Shown here: in pieces, positions 58,836 through 64,000 of the stretch
Layout: the number at the start of each line of letters is the position of its first letter
How positions within the stretch are numbered: the first letter of the stretch is position 1
Assembly: GCF_001612965.1 (NCBI RefSeq)
Contig: NZ_BDBL01000048.1
Coordinates: forward strand, 1-64,000
Direction of reading: 5' to 3'
Source of the DNA: Nocardia kruczakiae NBRC 101016
GTDB taxonomy: Bacteria; Actinomycetota; Actinomycetes; Mycobacteriales; Mycobacteriaceae
Length of the DNA: 64,000 nt
Made by a program: the position numbers and the translations under genes
Notes under the pieces: generated by a model
Database searches by the model: none
Told to the model about the DNA's origin: nothing
What the model saw: the letters and a program-made list of their open reading frames with translations, nothing else

Positions 58836-60170
58836 GTGACGGCGGTGACCGCACCCGATTTCGAGATTGTGGTGATCGGCGCCGGCCAGGCCGGACTGTC
58901 GGTCGGCTACCACCTGCGGCGGCTCGGATTGACCCCCGGAGTCGATTTCGTCATCGTCGACCACTCCCCAGGGCCCGGTGGCGCATGGCAATTCCGCTGG
59001 CCGTCACTGACTTTGAGCACGGTGAATCGCGTGCACGACCTGCCGGGGATGTCGTTCACCGAAACCCTGCCGGCCGGCTCGGATTCCGTCCCCGCCGCCA
59101 CCGCGGTGCCGCATTATTTCGAGCTGTACGAAAAGCGGTTCGACCTGCGGGTTCGGCGGCCGGTATCGGTACGGGTGGTGTGCGACCGAGCCAGCACCGC
59201 AACATGTCCGGGGACGATGGTGGACGGGCTGTTGCACGTCGAGACCGCGATCGGCGAGAACCTTTCGGCCGCAACGGGTTCCGTCGCGCTCGGCGGCGGC
59301 GCCGATATCCCGCCCTCGCCCGCTCGCGGCGGCGGCACGGAAGCGGAGCCGGGCGGATCGATGCCCAGCGATGCTGTCACCGATCCGAGCTCACCCGATG
59401 AACCGCACACGGCCGCCGATTCCCGGCGATCAACGGATGCGCCGACCGAGTTACCGGATCCCGGCGGCGAGACCCTTCGTGTGCGCGGGGTGATCAACGC
59501 GACCGGCACGTGGGAAAAACCGTTCATTCCGTACTATCCGGGCGCGGAGACCTTCGGCGGGCGGCAGTTGCACGCCCACGACTACCGCAGCGCGGCGGAG
59601 TTCGCCGGGAAGCACGTCGTGGTGGTCGGCGCGGGGATCTCGGCGGTCCAGCTGCTCGACGAGATCTCCCAGGTCACGAGCACGACGTGGGTGTCGCGGA
59701 CGGAGCCGCGCTGGCGGGAGGGGCCGTTCGGGCCCGACGAGGGCCGCCGGGCGGTCGCGATGGTCGAGGACCGCGTGCGACGGGGCCTGCCGCCGCGGTC
59801 GGTGGTGTCGGTGACCGGACTGCCGGTCGACGACCGGATTCGTGCCGCCCGCGCGCGTGGCGTGCTGACCTGGCATCCGATGTTCGCCCGCATCGAACCG
59901 GAGGGCGTGCGCTGGGCCGACGGCAGCTTCCGGACCGCCGATGTGATCCTCTGGGCCACCGGTTTCCGCAGCGCGCTCGACCACCTGGCCCCGCTGCGGC
60001 TGCGCGGGCCCGGCGGCGGCATCACGATGACGGGTCAACTCGCCACCCAGGTGGCCGCCGACCCGCGCATCCACCTGATCGGTTACGGGCCGTCGGCAAG
60101 CACCATCGGCGCGAACCGCGCGGGGAGGGCCGCAGCGGTCGAGCTCACGCGCTACCTCGGGCTGCCCTGA
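58836..60170 (+). CDS. NAD(P)-binding flavoprotein monooxygenase-like protein with low-complexity insertion
   Basis: About 444 residues. FAD Rossmann EIVVIGAGQAGLSVGYHLRR, then GGAWQFRWPSLTL, a second nucleotide motif KHVVVVGAGISAVQLL and ILWATGFRSALDHL near the end: the layout of FMO/YpdA/CzcO-type proteins. Between about residues 145 and 215 an acidic Gly/Pro/Ser/Thr-rich stretch interrupts the fold, which the family does not normally have. Start uncertain: GTG at 58836, GTG at 58845 (with TACTGT eight bases before, so possibly leaderless) or ATG at 58797. Confidence 0.83.
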   Translation: MTAVTAPDFEIVVIGAGQAGLSVGYHLRRLGLTPGVDFVIVDHSPGPGGAWQFRWPSLTLSTVNRVHDLPGMSFTETLPAGSDSVPAATAVPHYFELYEKRFDLRVRRPVSVRVVCDRASTATCPGTMVDGLLHVETAIGENLSAATGSVALGGGADIPPSPARGGGTEAEPGGSMPSDAVTDPSSPDEPHTAADSRRSTDAPTELPDPGGETLRVRGVINATGTWEKPFIPYYPGAETFGGRQLHAHDYRSAAEFAGKHVVVVGAGISAVQLLDEISQVTSTTWVSRTEPRWREGPFGPDEGRRAVAMVEDRVRRGLPPRSVVSVTGLPVDDRIRAARARGVLTWHPMFARIEPEGVRWADGSFRTADVILWATGFRSALDHLAPLRLRGPGGGITMTGQLATQVAADPRIHLIGYGPSASTIGANRAGRAAAVELTRYLGLP

Positions 60171-60184
60171 GTTGCCGCAGCGCC

Positions 60185-61039
60185 TCAGTCGAGCCCCATC
60201 GCGAACGTGTCGGGATCCGGGCCGACGCGGCTGCCGGTATCGAGCGCATTGAGGGTGGCCATCTGTTCGGCGTCGAGTTCGAAACTGAATACGTCGAAGT
60301 TCTCCCGGATGCGCTCGGGATTCACCGACTTCGGGATGACGATATTGCCGAGTTGCAGATGCCACCGGATCAGAACCTGGGCGGGCGTGCGGCCGACCTG
60401 TTCGGCGACCGCGCCCACGGTGGGGTCCTTCAGTTCCGCGCCCTGGCCGAGCGGGCTCCACGCCTCGGTGGCGATGCCGTGTTCCGCGTGGAAGGCACGC
60501 AGCGTGTTCTGCGCGAGCGCCGGATGCAGCTCCACCTGGTTCACCGCCGGCACCTCACCGGTCTCCCCGATCACCCGCCGCAGGTGTTCCGGCTGGAAAT
60601 TGGAGACCCCGATCGAGCCGATGCGGCCCTGCGTCTTCAGCGACTGGAACGCGCGGAACGTGTCCACGTAGCGGTCCGCGCTCGCGACCGGCCAGTGGAT
60701 CAGATACAGATCGAGATACTCGAACCCCAGCCGCTCCATACTCGCCTCGAACGCACGCAGGGTCGAGTCGTAGCCCTGGTCGGCATTCCACAACTTGGTG
60801 GTGATGAAGACCTCGTCGCGCGCCAGCCCCGATTCGGCGATCGCCCGCCCCACCTCGGCTTCGTTCCCGTACGCCGCCGCGGTGTCGATGCTGCGATACC
60901 CCGCCTGGAGCGCGGCGGTCACCGTGTCGAAGGTCTGTCCCTCCGGCACCTGGAAAACCCCGAAGCCCAGCCTCGGAATCAGATGGCCGTCGTTGAGAAT
61001 CACCGACGGTACTGTGCTGCTCTCGCTGCGAAAGGTCAC
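60185..61039 (-). CDS. Aldo/keto reductase
   Basis: About 284 residues from GTG 61039; the frame is open to 61084. TIM-barrel AKR motifs: LGFGVFQVP, RSIDTAAAYGNEAEVGRAI (catalytic Asp and Tyr), FITTKLW (Lys), YLDLYLIHWP (His) and IVIPKSVNPERIRENFDVF (NADPH binding). It resembles mycobacterial 2,5-diketo-gluconate reductase-like AKR (Rv2971 type). Reduces aldehydes or ketones with NADPH. Convergent with the flavoprotein gene, 14 bases between the stops. Confidence 0.9.
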   Translation of the reverse strand: MTFRSESSTVPSVILNDGHLIPRLGFGVFQVPEGQTFDTVTAALQAGYRSIDTAAAYGNEAEVGRAIAESGLARDEVFITTKLWNADQGYDSTLRAFEASMERLGFEYLDLYLIHWPVASADRYVDTFRAFQSLKTQGRIGSIGVSNFQPEHLRRVIGETGEVPAVNQVELHPALAQNTLRAFHAEHGIATEAWSPLGQGAELKDPTVGAVAEQVGRTPAQVLIRWHLQLGNIVIPKSVNPERIRENFDVFSFELDAEQMATLNALDTGSRVGPDPDTFAMGLD

Positions 61040-61129
61040 CGTCCGACCGTAGAAGCGGTTTGCCGAGCCGTCAACGACGCGCACCTGCGTGTTCGGATCG
61101 TACGAGCTCGACTGGCTGAACCCCGGACG

Positions 61130-61729
61130 TCAGCGCTCGGTTGCCCGGCCGAGATCGAGGTCGATGTCGAAAGGGACACGCAAGTGCAGCCGATCGTGAT
61201 GGATGCCGGTGAGCGCGTACTGCTTGGTAGCCGGGTCCAGTTCGTAAACGTAGGCCACGGCGCGGTCGTCGGCGTTCTCGATCCGCCAGAAATGCGGAAT
61301 TCCTGCTTCGGCATAGAGAAGTGGCTTGCGCTTGCGGTCGCGTTCCTCGGAATCGGGCGAGACCACCTCGACGGTGAGAACTACGTCGTCCGGACGGTAG
61401 GTGGTCTGTTCCAACCCCGCGTCGGCAGCGGCATCGACGATCATGATGTCGGGTTCGGGGCGCTGACGAGGGCCCAAGGTCACGGTCATTTCCCGGCACA
61501 CCTCCAGTGACACGGGAGACTGCTCTCCGAGCGTTCGAGCCAAGTAGTTGATCACCCGCATGTGAAACTTCATCTGTGGGCTCACGAAGACGAGGCTCCC
61601 GTCGATCAGCTCGGTATGTGGGGGAAGGTCGGGCAGTCGTTCGAGATCGTCGGCGGTGTATCCCTCCGGTGGCGGCACGGGCCATCGCGGGCGTGCCCGA
61701 TCGTCGCTCGGCATCGGATCGGCTGTCAT
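61130..61729 (-). CDS. Uma2-family putative endonuclease (DUF820)
   Basis: A 199-residue protein from ATG 61729 (GCGAGGAC before it); a longer open frame exists but lacks homology. DLPPHTELIDGSLVFVSPQM, RQRPEPDIMIVDA and VVLTVEVVSPDSEERDRKRKPLLYAEAGIPHFWRI (in pieces) give the PD-(D/E)XK-like residues D...E-V-x-S...K of Uma2 proteins. These are abundant in Actinobacteria and cyanobacteria; function unproven. It stands between the aldo/keto reductase and accD3 genes. Confidence 0.88.
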   Translation of the reverse strand: MTADPMPSDDRARPRWPVPPPEGYTADDLERLPDLPPHTELIDGSLVFVSPQMKFHMRVINYLARTLGEQSPVSLEVCREMTVTLGPRQRPEPDIMIVDAAADAGLEQTTYRPDDVVLTVEVVSPDSEERDRKRKPLLYAEAGIPHFWRIENADDRAVAYVYELDPATKQYALTGIHHDRLHLRVPFDIDLDLGRATER

Positions 61730-61845
61730 CGAGTCCTCGCTCCGCATTGGTGACCGACTGATGTGACTCGACCAGTATCGCATGTGACCAGGCATCCTCC
61801 TGTGGCTCGGTTTCGGTCCGCACGGCCGGACACGGGAGCGCATGT

Positions 61846-63387
61846 TCAGCCCGGAACGCCCAGCCGACGGTAGCGGCGGTGGCGAAGGGCGCGCAGCTCG
61901 GCTGTCGGCCGTGTTCGCAGGCCCGCGAGTTCCCCGGCGATGGCGGCGACCATGCGGCGGGAGAAGTCGATCGGTTCGTGGGCAGCGTCGGGTCGCTCGG
62001 CGACGATGCGGTCGACGACACCGTCGGCGAGCAGGTCGGCCGCGACGACTCGTTGGGCGGCGGCGAGTTCCGGCGCGTGGTCGGTATCCCGGAAGACGAT
62101 GGCGCTGGCGCCTTCCGGAGGTAAGGGGGCCAGCCAGGCGTGCGTGGCGGCCAGCACCCGGTCCGCGGGGAGCAGAGCCAGTGCGCCGCCGCCGGTGCCC
62201 TGCCCCAGCAGAACCGAGACGGTCGGCGTATCCAGCGTGACCAGATCGGCCAGGCAACGGGCTATTTCCGGGGCCAGGCCGCGTTCCTCGGCCTCCTGCG
62301 ACAATGCCGCCCCCGCGGTATCGATGACCATGACCAGCGGAATACGAAGTTCGGCGGCCAGGTGCATACTGCGGCGGGCCTCGCGCAATGCCGCCGGCCC
62401 CATGGTGTTCTCACCGGTCTGGCCGGCCCGGTCGTGACCGAAGATCACGCACGGCTCGCCGCGCAGGCGGGCCAGGGCGTGGACGACGGTGCGGTCGGAT
62501 TCCCCCTGCCCCGTACCGCTCAACGGCACCCGATCGGTCGCCTGCCGCAACAGCTCCCGAATGCCAGGGCGCCGGGGATCCCGGGAGATCAACACCGACT
62601 CCCACGCCGGTGCATCCGCTCCCTCAGCGCCCGGCGAACCCACTCGACCCACACCCGGCGCACCCGCTCGGTCGGCCTGCGCGGATGTAGCGAAGGGTCG
62701 CGAATTCGCCTGGCCCGCAACGGGAACCGCGACGTTCAACACACGGTGTGCGATCCGGCGGAAGAACCGGACCGGCACCACCCCGTCGATGACACCGTTG
62801 CGATACAGGTTCTCCGCGGTCTGCACACCTTCGGGGAAGGGCCGGTCGTAGAGGGCCTCGTACACGCGCGGCCCCAGGAATCCGATCAGGGCCCCGGGCT
62901 CGGCGAAGGTCATGTGCCCCAGGGAACCCCAGGACGCGAACACTCCGCCCATCGTGGGATTGCGCAGATACACCAGATAGGGGTGGCCGGCCGACTTGTG
63001 TGCGGCCACCGCGCCCGCGATCTTCACCATCTGCACGAAGGCGACCGTGCCCTCCTGCATGCGGGTTCCACCCGAGGTGGGCGAGGCGAGCAGGGGCAGA
63101 CCCAGGGCGGTGGCGCGTTCGACGGCAGTGACGATCCGCTCGGCGGCCGCCACGCCGATCGATCCGGCGAGAAAGCCGAATTCACACGCGATCACCGCGA
63201 CGCGCCGCCCGCGCAACCGTCCCTCACCGGTCAGCACCGATTCGTCGGTGCCGCTGCGCTCGGCCGCGGCGGTCAGTTCCGCGCGATACGCCGGCGCGAT
63301 GGCGACCTCGATCGGTTCTCGATCCCAGCTGCGATACGAACCGGGATCGAGCACACCGTCGAAAAACTCACGCGCCGAGATCTTCAC
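61846..63387 (-). CDS. accD3: Acetyl/acyl-CoA carboxylase carboxyltransferase AccD3-like (fused beta-alpha)
   Basis: A 513-residue protein with two crotonase-fold halves in one chain. N-terminal half: IACEFGFLAGSIGVAAAERI, SPTSGGTRMQEGTVAFVQM, NPTMGGVFASWGSLGH. A linker of about 40 residues rich in Gly/Ala/Arg follows, then the C-terminal half: MVIDTAGAALSQEAEERGLAPEIARCL and LLGQGTGGGALALLPADRV. This is the layout of AccD3 (Rv0904c), next to echA6 in M. tuberculosis. It transfers carboxyl from biotin to acyl-CoA with an AccA subunit encoded elsewhere. Confidence 0.9.
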   Translation of the reverse strand: MKISAREFFDGVLDPGSYRSWDREPIEVAIAPAYRAELTAAAERSGTDESVLTGEGRLRGRRVAVIACEFGFLAGSIGVAAAERIVTAVERATALGLPLLASPTSGGTRMQEGTVAFVQMVKIAGAVAAHKSAGHPYLVYLRNPTMGGVFASWGSLGHMTFAEPGALIGFLGPRVYEALYDRPFPEGVQTAENLYRNGVIDGVVPVRFFRRIAHRVLNVAVPVAGQANSRPFATSAQADRAGAPGVGRVGSPGAEGADAPAWESVLISRDPRRPGIRELLRQATDRVPLSGTGQGESDRTVVHALARLRGEPCVIFGHDRAGQTGENTMGPAALREARRSMHLAAELRIPLVMVIDTAGAALSQEAEERGLAPEIARCLADLVTLDTPTVSVLLGQGTGGGALALLPADRVLAATHAWLAPLPPEGASAIVFRDTDHAPELAAAQRVVAADLLADGVVDRIVAERPDAAHEPIDFSRRMVAAIAGELAGLRTRPTAELRALRHRRYRRLGVPG

Positions 63388-63449
63388 GCCCCGAGCGTAA
63401 CCGCGCCGGACCGGGCGATCGGCGGTCGTGGTACCACCGCGCGCCGACG

Positions 63450-63468
63450 CGGCCGCATCGTGCGGCCG
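63450..63468 (-). terminator. Stem-loop after the GTPase gene
   Basis: CGGCCGCA-TCG-TGCGGCCG, an 8-bp stem just past the stop at 63481. Confidence 0.5.
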
Positions 63469-63480
63469 GTCGCCGGCGTA

Positions 63481-64000
63481 TCAGTAACCCTGAACCACTT
63501 TGCGCAGCGCGTACTCGGTGACCGAGACCAGCGCCTGCTTCACCGGCTCGCGGCGGCGCGCGTCGATCGACATGATCGGCACGTCCGCCGGGACGGCCAG
63601 CGCCTGGCGGATGTCCTCGAGGGGGTACCGCGGTGCGTCGTCGAACTCGTTGATGGCCACCAGGAACGGCAGCCCACGAGCCTCGAAGTAGTCGACGGCG
63701 GCGAAGGAATCCTCGAGCCGTCTGGTGTCGATCAGCACTACCGCTCCGATGGCGCCGCGAATCAGGTCGTCCCACATGAACCAGAAGCGGTACTGGCCGG
63801 GTGTGCCGAACAGATAAAGCACCAAATCGTCGGCGAGGCTGATCCTGCCGAAGTCCATGGCCACCGTGGTGGTGGCCTTCGTCGGCACGGCGGCCAGGCT
63901 GTCGACGCCCACACTGGCGTTGGTCACCAAAGCCTCGGTGCGCAGCGGAACAATCTCCGATACAGCACCGACCAAGGTCGTCTTACCCACACCGAAGCCA
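63481..64000 (-). CDS. Conservon-type small GTPase (CvnD-like), cut by right edge
   Basis: 173 residues inside the window; the N-terminus lies beyond the right edge. The P-loop is just inside: GFGVGKTTL, then DFGRISLADDLVLYLFGTPGQYRFWFMW (switch-like GTPGQ in place of DxxG) and VAINEFDD (N-x-x-D-like). This matches the Rv3362c/CvnD ATP/GTP-binding proteins of actinobacterial conservons, which work with a sensor kinase-like protein, a roadblock/LC7 protein and a DUF742 protein. Those partners should lie just beyond the edge. Confidence 0.9.
   Translation of the reverse strand, partial: GFGVGKTTLVGAVSEIVPLRTEALVTNASVGVDSLAAVPTKATTTVAMDFGRISLADDLVLYLFGTPGQYRFWFMWDDLIRGAIGAVVLIDTRRLEDSFAAVDYFEARGLPFLVAINEFDDAPRYPLEDIRQALAVPADVPIMSIDARRREPVKQALVSVTEYALRKVVQGY

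Overview
The window reads as chromosomal DNA of a high-GC actinobacterium of the order Mycobacteriales, most likely Nocardia or a close relative. The genes are dense and GC-rich, the tRNA has no encoded CCA, and the gene content is mycobacterial in type: AccD3, EchA6, an Rv0906-like hydrolase and an Rv0909-like antitoxin in Mycobacterium tuberculosis order, an Rv2325c/Rv2326c-like ECF transporter, an Acg-family protein, several FadD enzymes, a DesA3-type desaturase and F420-type oxidoreductases. I saw no insertion sequence, prophage, CRISPR array or replication origin.

Layout. 1-6.4 kb: the first part of a large NRPS gene (minus strand, A-PCP-C-A-PCP-C, continuing off the left edge), with a LuxR-type regulator just upstream. 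7.7-22.7 kb: envelope and lipid metabolism (M23 peptidase, nitronate monooxygenase, two FadD ligases, thioesterase, Baeyer-Villiger-type monooxygenase, membrane M28 peptidase), an F420-type oxidoreductase, then a universal stress protein divergent from an Acg-type nitroreductase. 22.8-24.1 kb: tRNA-Arg(CCT) followed by decaying gene relics. 24.2-27.1 kb: a small secreted Gly/Trp-rich protein, a flavin hydroxylase and a PAS-GGDEF protein.

27.8-32.3 kb holds the most notable system: a complete lasso peptide cluster in the order precursor, cyclase, RRE protein, leader peptidase, ABC exporter. The 46-residue precursor gene is too short for ordinary gene calling. Its predicted 17-residue core ends in LVGRRGMI, strikingly like the tail of lassomycin (ending LVGRRNI), an anti-mycobacterial lasso peptide that targets ClpC1. 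Leader recognition (RRE), cleavage (B2), Gly1-Asp8 ring closure (C) and export (D) are all encoded, but no methyltransferase is present, unlike lassomycin, which carries a C-terminal methyl ester.

32.3-44.8 kb: a DUF3298 lipoprotein divergent from an ECF41-type sigma factor, a P450, a fatty acid desaturase, a zinc metallopeptidase lipoprotein, a MarR/Ddn-like pair with a clear operator, an MHYT sensor, an NlpC/P60 peptidase, an amino acid permease, and a P450-TetR pair under a KstR-like operator. 44.8-53.1 kb: a large acyl-CoA dehydrogenase, a pseudouridine synthase, a cAMP-phosphodiesterase-like protein, a second Baeyer-Villiger paralogue and a fused ECF transporter. 53.3-64 kb: a secreted protein, LigD for non-homologous end joining, then the antitoxin-MBL-EchA6 block and AccD3, separated by a flavoprotein, an aldo/keto reductase and a Uma2 nuclease, ending in a conservon-type GTPase cut by the right edge.

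Most convergent gene pairs are separated by strong GC-rich inverted repeats without U-tracts, typical of this group. Most of the very long open frames opposite real genes are GC-skew shadows and are not annotated.
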